Assembly: GCF_014851395.1 (NCBI RefSeq)
Contig: NW_024040374.1
Location: forward strand, 24,694,772 to 24,758,771
From: Micropterus salmoides
Taxonomy: Eukaryota; Chordata; Actinopteri; Centrarchiformes; Centrarchidae
DNA length: 64,000 nucleotides
Direction: 5' to 3'
Shown here: positions 42,387-53,770 of the stretch, piece after piece
Layout: each line of letters begins with the position of its first letter
Numbering within the stretch: position 1 is the first letter of the stretch
Made by a program: the position numbers and the translations under genes
The notes under the pieces: model-generated
Databases searched by the model: none
What the model saw: the letters and a program-made list of their open reading frames with translations, nothing else
Told to the model about the DNA's origin: nothing

Positions 42387-44879
42387 TAACAAGAGTTAAA
42401 TGTTCACAGCAAGCATTGCTTAAAATGAACTCTGTATTTACACTCAGTATTTATTAATCAACTATGACATTTTGTGGATTTTATGGAAATTGCCATTCGA
42501 CGATTGGCGCAAAATTGTGCTCCACGGTGCTTTATTTGATAAAGACGTCAGCTTGTTAACCCTTTTGAGGCAAACCAGGTGAGTTGGCTTAAATATTGTT
42601 CCGCTCAAATGATCACTGGATGATGGGAAAGCCTACAAACCCACTGGATAAAAATGGTGAGTGCCCCGGAGTGATGACAGAACAATCATTATTACTTGAA
42701 CCTGTGCTACAAGCTTCACGTGTTTTGATTATGTATCAAAGCACTTGGATTGCAATTAAAACTCGTGCCATTCTCTGCCCATATCTGGCAGCTCACCTGG
42801 AAAACAAAACATTATGATGAGGTTGATTCATAAGTGAACTCATTAGCCCCTGCCCTCTTTAAATTATGTTCAAACATTTGCCCAGACACACTAGATGAAT
42901 AATTACTGTGCCTGAAGCCCAAAGACACACATACTCTGATCTGCCCAATTACACTTAAAAAAGACTGATCGATGATGTCGATGATCAAACCTCATCCTGA
43001 TAGAATACTTTGGTAATGTACAATGTACGGCATGATAGACATGTTTTTCACACAGCAGATAGTGTTCTGAAAATGATCTCCTCATTTGTGTGCCCATCAG
43101 TGCCTGACACATGAAACCACACTGCTGTAAGTATTCTTACACTAAGTGTTTCCTGTCTGAATCATGGGTTGCCACAGAGCAGCTGGAGAATGTGCGGACA
43201 GAGACTGAGGTTTACTCTTAATTGGGTCTGGTAATCCTTCTGTTTATTGCCTTATTATAGTAGGAGGGGCTGTCAGAGTGCATTCCTCTAAACTGTGTGG
43301 GTCTGTTGTGTAAGGCTGCTTCACGGGGATTTGAAGTTTTCCAAATGCAGCTTCAGTGCGTTCTTGTAATTACTCCATGAAGAGGTTACTTGATGGTTCC
43401 TGTTGATATGTACACACAAGAAAATACACACAAAGATTTCTTATCCTTCACATATTAGGACACTAAATCACTCAGGCTATAGACAAAACCAGTCTCCAGC
43501 AGGAGTTCACCACCACAGCTACGAAAGCTGCTCCATATAAGGAGGCATTACAGTCCGATCCTCTGCAGAACATAATGCACATGAATTGATATTGTTGAAC
43601 ACATTTATTTTACTTGTCAGTTCATTTCGCGCCATCAGTGTGTGCATGTGTTTGTTTCTGTGCGCGTGGAGTACAGTGCATGCATGCCTGTGTGTGTATG
43701 TGTGTGTGTGATGGAGACCAGAAGATTGTTTCTTCTGGGATTCTGAGCCTGGGAAAACCATGTTCGTGTTCCTCTGGCTTCACTTACTGTATGTCTTTTT
43801 GTATAATGTGTTTTCACCGTAGTTTTCACACACTCTCTCTTCACTGCTCCCTCTATGAGCATGCTAGGCTGGCTCAGAGTTAAATTAGAGATGGCACAAA
43901 ACATGCTTTCCCATAACTGAAACTCAGCTAAAGCGCTCACTCACACAGTTAAAGGGAGGTAGGGAAAGAGTAGACGAGATGAGAAAGGGAGCGGGAAAGA
44001 GAGAAATGTGGTTCTCCCGTTTCTGAGTGTCTGTTGTCATTAACAATGAAGGGAAGATGTGTTTCTCTGAGAGCTGAGAGAGTTTGCGGGGCAGAGAAGG
44101 GTTTCTGGTCGCTGTCCAACATACACACAGTCATACAGATGTCAGCTTTCGCAATTTACTTAAAGCCACTCTAGATTTGTCTAGAACACAACAATATAAT
44201 GAAAAGTTCAGGCCAAAGCGAGTGCACGTTAATGAAGACCAGACAGGCAAATGAATACCCTGAGATGAACTTGGAACTGGAACAGCAGTACTGTCCTGGT
44301 CATCTTGTGATCATGAAACTTACATTGGGAGGTTAAGTACAGCCGGTAAATTTGCCATGTTTTTTGCAGTTTTCTGGAGGAGGCTCAGCAAAAACACACA
44401 CAAGATTAGCTTCTGTTTTTGTTACTGTCTTTTCGGAGACATTTCCAGCTCGTTGTAGGTCATTCAAAAGAACAGAAGCGACCGTGATTATCAAGCATGT
44501 TTTCATCACTTACCAGCACATTCAATCTGCTATAGTCGTACTCGCAGTGTTTTGCTTTTCAGCAAATGTCATCTTGCAGACAAATCTGCCCCTTCAGTGT
44601 GTCAGAGAAGTTCATCATCACTTGGAGTTGCTCGGATCGAGAAATCAAGCAGATACCAGGAGTGCGATAAATTCCAGCTGCATGATGTTTTTTTTTTCCT
44701 TTACTCCGTTTGACACTAGAAAAGAGCTACACTGTTTTATTATAGAAGACTTGACTTGTCACTAAAGTTTTATTTAAAAAAGTAAAAAACACCTGCCAGT
44801 GTAGTGAACTGTAGTATTTAAACCTTAAATCAGCGTAAATCAACTCATTTCAACAGCTGTGCAAAAATCAACCATTTCA

Positions 44880-45083
44880 AAATTGCAACACAGTACAATG
44901 TATGCAGAATTTGTTCTCTGCATTTAACCCATCCTAATTAGGATGCAGTTGGCAGCCATTGTGCAGCACCCAGGGAGCAGTTAGGGGTTCTGGGCCACCT
45001 TTGGCAGTGTAGCGTGCTGGACTCAAACTGGCGACCCGCTTGTTTGTAAGCCAACTTCCCACGGACTGAGCTAATGGCGCCCC
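44880..45083 (-). mobile_element. tRNA-derived SINE, different family
   Basis: The minus strand begins GGGGCGCCATTAGCTCAGTC, with an A box (TTAGCTCAGTCCG) and a B box (GTCGCCAGTTTGAGTCC), spaced as in a tRNA. Its body (GCATTTAACCCATCCTAATT on the plus strand) differs from the other two SINEs. The head is too diverged and lacks a proper acceptor stem, so it is not a tRNA gene. Confidence 0.65.
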
Positions 45084-47994
45084 CATTCTCTCTTCTTTTA
45101 AGATACCAACACTCTTTTCGAGGGGATTTTTAAATCAAGGCTATAATATAGATGAAAAATATCCTCACTGCACTGCACAATAAGATTTTTAGGACTCAAT
45201 TATTCACAGAAATGTCTTTGTGAGATTTGTTTTTTCACAAATTAAACAGCTCAGCACTAAATACTAAAGTAAATCAAGCTTTATCTCGGCCAACTATAAT
45301 GAAAATGTAGCTCTCACATTAATGCATCAGTGATAATAATCCTAAAATATACATAGCACTGTGAAAAGGGCTATTCTGCATGTTAGTGCTTTTACTTACA
45401 TTTAGTGTATCTTGTTGTTACTGTGATACTTCTCTACTTTTACAAGTATAATTTTGAATGCCATTACATACCATTACATCTTTTACTCAAGTGAAGGATG
45501 GCAAATACATAACTCTTTATATGATCATCACCCTCAACTCAGTTCTGTCATAAACACAGAAACAGAACCAACACAGCAGCCTGAATCCCCTGATAGCTAC
45601 TGTAACACTACATCCAATAAACCTGCTGTGCATTTCGTGTCTAAAGTGTTGTGGTGAAAAGAGCTGTGTCTCTATCCTGACCTCGTCATTGGTGAACAGT
45701 ATCATATTACCAGGAAAGCTCTGTGGAATCAGTCAGACCCCAGTTTTTCTCAACTGCTATACCGTGGTGTGCTATAGTCATCTAAGATGTCTAAGGCTAG
45801 CACACAGCTATCATTTTATGGCTACTATTTTTTTTTTTTAAGCAGACTGTTAATGCCATCTGCTAAGTCAGTTTTTAGCTCCCTCCCTCCTCCATCTGCA
45901 CGTTTCCTGCCTTTACTGAACAGGTGATTCTGATGATGGCTGAGGTTTTGGGAGTGTCTCTCTTGTTCTTATGAGTCAAATGTCCTGTTAACAGAGCCTC
46001 TGTGTTGTGGTTGGCTGTTTTCCAGATCAGTGGAGATGGTGACATATCTCAAAGCCGCACTCTCAGAGTTTGGTTTATTTAAATGCTTATCTGATTTAGG
46101 TTAAGAGTAAACCACAGGGCCATGATTCATGTCAGTTATCATGTCCAAATAATTTCTGTGGTGTCGGAGATAAGATTACTGTTTTGGAGGAGTTGTGGTC
46201 AGCTCACTGTCAAGGCTTGTTTTGATTGCTCGGCCATTCGTTACACAAAGTTACCCTGCTTTCTGTTTACCCCTTTATCTGTCTGACCTTTCACCCTGTT
46301 TTGGGTCAAAGGTTACAGCTAAAGGCTTGAAGGGATACCTCCTTTAAAGTGTGTATGTTGTGGAAACAAAAATACATATGATTATGATTATCTGACTGCA
46401 CCTCACAAAACTTTGTCTGTATTTCACAAAAGGAGAAAATCAAACACTGTAACTGTAACTCCTGCTGAGACTTCATGTGCACAACCACACATATCAAACA
46501 CCATCACACACCATCTCCCTCTGTCCATGTACGGGTAAAATATGTGAGGTGTGTGTTAGAGGTGAGTGATAATTTATCAAAAACACATGCTGTGCTATTC
46601 GGCTGCACACTCCGCTCCTCACATCTATGTCTCAGTTATTCCTGTGCACTTTTTTGCCCTATCCCTTTTCTTTATCTGTGCTGCTGCCAAACTCTACAGT
46701 TATTTCTCTGTCTTCTTCGATCGTCCCCTCCTTTCCTTTTTTTCATTCTCAATCTGGGATTGCAAGGCCTGCATGGAAAATCTACTTCCACTTTGCAGCG
46801 CAGCAATGCTCTCCTCCTGCCTTCAGTCCATGTCTTCAATCCTAAAAAGTTCAATGACTCAGTTTCTGATGTGTTCTCTTGCTCACACGCTCCTCATTCT
46901 CCTCCTCCCTGTCTCACTTTCAACCCCTCTTTTCCTCAATCACTGTCTTTAGTTATCTTCCTATAAATCAAAAACACATCATTCCTCAATTTTAAATTGA
47001 TTTTGAGGATGACATATGTTGACAGATGCAACATTTTCTGAGTACTACGGAACCCCTATCATTTCTTAATGATAATTCAGTGTGGTTTTCAGTGTTACTG
47101 GTTAACTCGGTAGAACACAGGACTCATGATTGCAGGGTTGTGTGTGTTTTTGGGAATTATCCTAAAGAAACGCACTTGCCGACCTGCTATGGTTTATTAT
47201 CATGAGATCACGAGATAATTATCAAGCTATCACAATACGATCAGTGATCCTGTCTCATGTTCCCTGTCAGATATACTGTATATGTGCATGACAAACTGAT
47301 TGCATGGAGGTGCAAGTAAGTTAGGTGTGTGACTGTCGTTCGGTCAGTGGGAAAGAGGTGATGAAGGATGCATGAGCGGAAGTGGCAGTAGAGTTGTTTT
47401 TCACCACCTCTCCCCTGTCCGGCCTTCCCTCTGGAGCTCAGCAGGAATATTACACACCCTGTCTGCTGATCCACATATCACACATTCCAGTTTGAATAAA
47501 GGAAGGGGGGAGATGGAAAAGGGAAGCAAAGACAAGGCGAAGGAGAGGGAGATTTGATACAGACGAGCGGGCATCAGCGGTGAAGAAAGAATGAGGTTGG
47601 CATGCTGTGCATAGGAACACATAATTCAACCAAAAGAACTACAAATCATGCTCAAAACTGACACACACTCACTGATAAACAGGTGATCTAAGTCTGATCC
47701 AAGTCTGGATGCATGTACATTATGTGTTTGTGTGTGTACCCATCCATATTTAGAGCTGTATGTGTAATACAACTGTGTGTGCTGCCTGTTTCGTTATTAG
47801 CTCTGTGTGTGTATATTTTAGTTGGCAGAGGTCCCCATGGCCCACCACTTTAGGGAAATGAGGCCTAATAACTGGACATATCCCCTCGCGAATGAGGCCA
47901 CAGATAAAACGTCATGCACGTATGTAAGCATGGACACACTCATATTACACACCATGCAGGCCAGCAGATGAAGTGCGTGGTGATATGATGCTAC

Positions 47995-48325
47995 TGCCAG
48001 CAGCTGGTTAGCTTAGCATAAAGACTCAAAGTGGGGGAAATAGCTAGACTGGCTCTGTCTAAAAGTAACAAAAGGCCTCTACCAAGACAGCTAAGCTCAC
48101 TAATTAATAAGTGATATCTTGTTTATTTACTCTTTACAAAAACTGAAGTGTGAATACACGTTGTTGTTGACAGCTGCCACCAGACACCAGCCGTTTCACA
48201 CTGTTTCCAGTCTTTATGCTAAGCTAAGCGGCTTAGCATAAAGCTTTATATTTACCATACAGACAAGAGAGTGGTATAATTCTTCTCATCTAACTCTTGG
48301 AATAATTATCAAATAAGAGCATGTC
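47995..48325. repeat. Fold-back repeat, unit 1
   Basis: TTAGCTTAGCATAAAGACT at 48008-48026 is the exact reverse complement of 48209-48227. The arms extend imperfectly on both sides, giving a hairpin with a loop of about 180 nt. A third GCTTAGCATAAAGC lies at 48231-48244. The internal TAACAAAAGGCCTCTACC and AGCTCACTAATTAATAAGTG are known to me from common perciform repeats. Confidence 0.6.
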
Positions 48326-48640
48326 CCATTCCAGTTTCCTTAGCTAAGCACAAATACTGAAAAAAGGCTAGCTGTGTCTGAAAGTACCCGTCCTAAAACC
48401 ACGATGTAACATTTTTACACCAGTTTCTGTATAGAGTAAACAAAAGAGTAAGCTTTAGAGGTGTTGGTAGGCGGACTTTGTTACTTGCGCACAGAGCCAG
48501 GTTAGCTGTTTCCAGTCTTTATGTGAAGCTAAGCTAACCGGCTGCTGACCCACTGTAGCTTCATTGCCATATAGACATGAGACTATTGGCAGGAAAGCGA
48601 ATAAGCGTATTTCCCAAACTGTCCAATTATGCCTTTATGG
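48326..48640. repeat. Fold-back repeat, unit 2
   Basis: GTTTCCAGTCTTTATGTGAAGC at 48508-48529 and AGGAAAGCGAATAAGCGTAT near 48590 repeat the right arm. AAGCTTTAGAGGTGTTGGTAGG (48452-48473) is the reverse complement of the internal part seen in the partial copy at 9190. The left arm is degraded (CTTAGCTAAGCACAAATACTG). Confidence 0.5.
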
Positions 48641-49413
48641 TCCTGCTGCACAAGAGAGGAACATTATTGAAAATAGACGCCCTGTCAGCTAACAATAAAA
48701 GGCTCGAGTACTCAAACTGGTGTGAGGCCATCAAAATCTCATGAATTTATGAAGTCCTATCACACTGTCAGCACGTTCCCTTGTTATCTCTTTTTATTAG
48801 CTAGCAACGGTTCAATCTGCAAAATGTCAAAGTTCACCACCCTCCTCCTGTTTGACGCCCATGACCACTGAGTGAGATTAGAAATTCCACTCCACTTATT
48901 ATTATTTATGAATAAAATATTCCTCACTCAAAAAGGAAATTGCCTGGAAATCATAGAGATGATGTAGAGAAGGGAGGCAAGAGAGCTGAGATGAGTGATG
49001 AAGTGGGGATATGGAGGAGGGAAAAATAAGTTTATTGAGTGAAGAGGGCAAAAAAAGGTGTTGTGGTATTATCATGAACAGGACGTCCATCAGAAAAGGG
49101 CATCAGTGGGAGTGATGCTGAGAGTGTAGCCTATCTGCTTGCATGTAATCATTAAGAAATTTCATTAGAGATATTGTAGGTACACATTATCAGAATCAGA
49201 GAGAAAGACAACACAGACAGACAGGAGGATGAATGAAAAGAATAGCATAGTCTGACCTGTGACCCTGCCTCTCAGGGAGTGCAGGGGCGCTGTCAGGAAT
49301 GGAGCTCTCTGTGCGTCAGACCTAACACAAAAAAGCCCTCATTCACCCCGTCCACTCAGCTTATCTCCTCTCAAGCTAAATGATCCCATTTCCACAGGAA
49401 AAGATGGAGACAG

Positions 49414-49443
49414 CGAGAGAGAGAGAGAGAGTGAGAGAGAGAG
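49414..49443. repeat. (GA)n microsatellite
   Basis: GA tract with a single GTGA interruption. Confidence 0.88.
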
Positions 49444-50699
49444 ATGTAGGGTGTGGTGACTCCCCTGAACTAACAGAACTTCAAACCCATTTGAAAGTTT
49501 GGGAGTGTTGGTTAATTTCACACTGTGTGAACAATAATAGAAGTGTGGAAGGAATTGGTAATATAGTGGGAGAGGAGAGGAGGATTTCAGTTGAGCTTAC
49601 TAGAAAATGAGTGGGATTCAAGCAGATTAGAGTTTAATTTTCATGCAGAAATTCATTCATTTCTACAGTCCGGGGGTGGATAGATGCCAGTGTTATTGTG
49701 TTCATGTTCATATAGCGATCAAAAAGTTGTGTGGGAGGTGATGGAATAATGAACTGCTCAAAACGAGTGATAATGTCATCCCATTTCCTGTTTACCCAGT
49801 AAAAGTGAAATCAAATCCTGGTAAATGACATTGGATAGTTATGGAACAACTGGATTAAACATGGAACAGATAAGGGTTTTCCCTCAGCCCTAGATTTGAT
49901 TTGGGGTTATGGAATTTGGTTTTCAAGTCAAAGCAATCCTTGAGATAGATTAAAATATGAAAATAAAAATGATAAACACATAATTGTTTTGGATCCGCTC
50001 ACAACATCCACATATTTTTTTGTTTGGATCAAGGATGCAAAGTGGTATAAAGGCCATTACACCCACTTCCTGTCTCGAAGTTCCTGTTTCCTGTGTTGTA
50101 GGAAATTAAATGCAAATCTGTTTGCATAGGAATGTGTATATTTATTTTATGAATTAAATATGGTTTGAATATGAAGAGCGTAATCCTGATTATCCCCCCA
50201 GGCTAATAGCTGAACAAGCTTCAGCATTCATTTTTGAACAGACATCAGACAGGATATGAATCCACCACTGACTCACTGATCAGTTAAAGTCACAGTGTTT
50301 TTGGAGTGACTGTTCCAGACTGAACATTTATATGACTAAGAAAACCTTTATTTTCACTGCTTTCAATTTGACATATCACATCTACACAGCATAATTCACC
50401 ATGTGCAATCTGACACATGCTGTACGCCTTCATGTTTCCCTTTCTCTATGAAATCCGACATGTGGGAGTATTATTAATAGACTACACACACACTAGACAC
50501 ACATTTTCTGCCTTGACTTTGATCTGTTAATTTCACAAGCATGTTACCAAACAAAGACGGAAGTTCCACTGGAAGGTGTGTTCTGTCACGTAGGGCAAAT
50601 TTCATCAACTCTTAAATACACATTCAACTCAAAGATGGTCCACAAAGCCCTCTTGCACCTCATGTTTTAAATGAAAGCTGATACAGTCTATTTATTTTT

Positions 50700-51120
50700 T
50701 AACCCTGAATGGTATGTGAAAGGTTTTACCCATAGAGACAAACTCACAGATAATGACTCCGTTTTTTCACTCTGCTTTTTAGCATCTTTTAAATCATTTT
50801 TGGGCCGCCGCTTTAGTGCTTTGGTTCTTTCTCACTGCTCACATCAGCATTGTTTCCAGATGCAGCAGGGTCCACTGCACATAACCTGTACTAGTACCAA
50901 ACGGCAAACAGAAAAAGTTTGCGTCTAGCTGGTGTTGAGCATAGTGGAGCATTTAACAGCTAAAGAGTCAGTTATTTTTGTCTGGAGTTGGTGGAGATCA
51001 GACCAGAGCTGAAAGGAGAGTGGATACTGGATTTGCATTCACCAGGTGGCTAGAAACACGGCTCAAAATGGATGCAAATGTTGGTTCATATCTGCTGGAT
51101 GTGTAAATAAGCAACTGCTT
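50700..51120 (+). repeat. Dispersed repeat with GTGGAGCATTTA core, copy 1
   Basis: ATAGTGGAGCATTTAACAGC, TAAAGAGTCAG and GAGTTGGTGGAGATCAGA recur, slightly changed, at 62150-62340 in the same orientation. The pair marks a dispersed fish repeat of at least 180 nt. Confidence 0.55.
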
Positions 51121-52557
51121 GCTAACGAGTATTCTTACAGCCTGTTTCCCTTGCCCCCAAAGTGTCCAACAAATAAATCAGTGTGAGTTTGAGCAGAGCT
51201 TTAATACAGTAATTCAATTTGGGGAGAAACACTTTTGACACTTGCCTCATTTGGTGTTACTTTTCTCATGACATCATTATAGATTTCGGGTACACCACGT
51301 TTTATGGTCCCAAATAGAGGCCCCAGCAGGGTGGGGAACAGGGTTTTGGAGGGATGGACCCAGATTAAAGTCATCACAGAGCACTATGTTAGAAATGAGT
51401 TAGGATCCTCAGTTTGATTGCGGTGTCTAATTGGCTCATGACTCCAAGACTGTCAGTACAAAAACGATGATTGATAGAGACAAGGAGAATGCCCTGCTTT
51501 ATGCACAATGAACCCAGAACCACGATCTCACTATCATACAGAATCAATGTAAATACAGGCATTACCACACTGTGACTCACATATACATGCACATACATCA
51601 GACATGCTATAGCCGCAGTCACAAATACACACACATGCACATGTTGAGATTGTATAAACACAAACATGCTTCTTTGACAGTGGAACATCTCATAGTTGTT
51701 GGCAGGATTCTGGTTCCCACAAGCACCGCAGCCCCAAAGACAGCCTCGTCCCGGCCTCCATCCGCATACCATGAGGAGTCAATAGGAGACAGACTGGAGC
51801 TCTTAAGAGTTTTTAAGAGCCTCTAAGACCCTTGACTCTGCTTGGACTGGGGCTCCACACAAACAACGTCAACACCAGGGGATCTGAGCTGGCTTATGAG
51901 ACAGGGTTCAATCGCAGTTCCCTGAACTTCACACACTTTGAGAGAGAGCGGGGGGGGGGATTATAATAAATGTGGCAGTAATTTAGTTTCCTCATAATGT
52001 TGTCAGATCCACCACAAAACACTTCCAGCTTCAGAGAAAATACTCTTTACAACAGTCTGTTAGTCAGTGTCTGCTATGTGAGAATTAGAAAGAGCAGGTA
52101 TCACTGACTTGCTAGCACTATTATTCATTAATATCACTGCCATTGTTTTATGTTAAGTTGCATCAAAATGACATGGTAAATCTATGGTAAACCACTATAG
52201 CACTTTTTCAAACTATTTATTGAGAGGAGGGCACCATGTTCTGAAGACCAAGGGTTTACCCCATCTAGTGGATAGTATTATAATTACATGAAGCAACAAG
52301 CACTGCTCAATAGCCACTGGCACTGTATGGATAAAGGAAGCTAATTAGTGCAAGGGGAAACTCAGTGTTCAGTAAGATCTAGCATATAGCCATTACAAAG
52401 TTCCGGTGCACTCTCTCTAAGAAACCCTGAGCAAAATTTAGTGGAGTGCTTGGTTTTCTAGGCATGTCATTAAGACTAATGTGAAAACACAGCCTGCAAA
52501 CTCAGCACTCTCCATTGAAGAACAGCAAGCAGCTGGCAGTAAACACTTAGCAATCGT

Positions 52558-52578
52558 AGAGAGAGAGAGAGAGAGAGA
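52558..52578. repeat. (GA)10 microsatellite
   Basis: Perfect GA tract in the gene-free block. Confidence 0.88.
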
Positions 52579-53499
52579 TGGAGTTGGAAGGAGATGTGTG
52601 TTGTAAAAGGCTGAAGTGATTCCGGTAACAGGGCTGGGTGTTATGACAGCTATCATCTGTGCTGTAAACTGTACACTGTAATATCATCCACCTGACTCCC
52701 GCTGGAAGCATCCCCTCAAGCAGACCATGTCCCCTGTCCTGTCTCACACTACCTCTTAAATCCTCCACCAAGACACGCAGCCAGGCGGTGCAGGAACTCC
52801 ATCACTCTCAGTGAACAAAAACACGGGCAGTCAATGAGGCAAAAGTGTCTTCCCTTCATGTCGGTGGGGTGGGGGGGCTTCCAGGAACAACACACTCATA
52901 GAGAGGGATATTTATAGTGAAAGGGACATGACATTGAAATGACCAGTAAAGGCTATCACAGGGTTCCTGGCACAATGAGAGGGTTTGATGGCTCTGCCAG
53001 GTGACTGGCGGGGGTCGCAGGCAACATCCTCTTCCTCGTCTCTCTTCCTTGACGGCCGACGACTTCCTCCCCATGTCTCCTTGAGTTTTTCCTGTCAAAG
53101 TATTTTGTGAGTCATGCTTGATGTGAGGTTTGTTTGGGTACATCTGGAGCTGCCACATAAATAATTTTTGTTGTCTGGGACACTTCTCTTTGCCTTGATG
53201 CATGTGTTTGAACTGACCGTTGTGCTTCTCTGCTTACATCCTGTATCCAGCGTTGGAATACCACTGCCCATTTTTATCAAACTGATAAAAGGCTAACAGC
53301 TATTTGTCTTTGGACTCAAAAATACAAAATTTAAGAGAGCTTAGATGCAGCAGAGAGATAAACACACATGTCTGAGATTTAGTTTAGTTTTCTTTTTGTC
53401 TCCATTTTGGTAATTTTATGATATCTTTATAGTCTATACTTTTTGTATGCACCATATTTGTTGAATAACATATAAATGCCACAATGTAAGGTAAATCCT

Positions 53500-53770
53500 T
53501 TTGTCTGATTGGTTATTTGTGTTTCGTTCTCACTCCCAACTTGTCAAATACTGCCACTTGGTCAGTGGCCCTCCGCTTCAAAACAGGATGCTGTAGGTAC
53601 GAATCTCGCTTCATTTGTGGACACGCAGGGCTCCGTGGTCAAGTTAGCAATAATAAATATGTAACACCTGGTAAGACTTTTAAAATAAAGCATGGTTAAT
53701 GCACTTAGGTTTAGAAATAAATGTTACGCACCTGACATAAGTACTAACTCAAGTTTGCTTAGGTACATTA
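53500..53770 (+). repeat. Probable dispersed repeat remnant
   Basis: CCCTCCGCTTCAAAACAGGA, GGTACGAATCTCGCTTCA and AAAATAAAGCATGGTTAATGC resemble a dispersed fish repeat I have seen elsewhere. Only one copy was recognised in the window. Confidence 0.35.

Larger units (their letters stand above)
39742..47994. other. Gene-free block, third part
   Basis: Holds the SINEs at 40300-40497 and 44880-45083 and a 15-bp tandem duplication. Frames at 44352-44765 and 46475-46966 are open but show no domain, no codon bias and no splice context. Unique-looking stretches at 43150-43400 and 46020-46330 could be regulatory. Confidence 0.55.

Noticed and set aside
44352..44765. 137-codon open frame on the plus strand
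   Set aside because: No recognisable domain, no homolog I can name, and no plausible splice sites or promoter around it.
45001..45083. tRNA gene on the minus strand
   Set aside because: A and B boxes are present but the acceptor and anticodon stems do not pair, and a SINE body follows; it is a SINE head.
46475..46966. 163-codon open frame on the plus strand
   Set aside because: Ser/Leu/Pro/Cys-rich pyrimidine-strand translation; three frames are open at once, as expected of CT-rich DNA.
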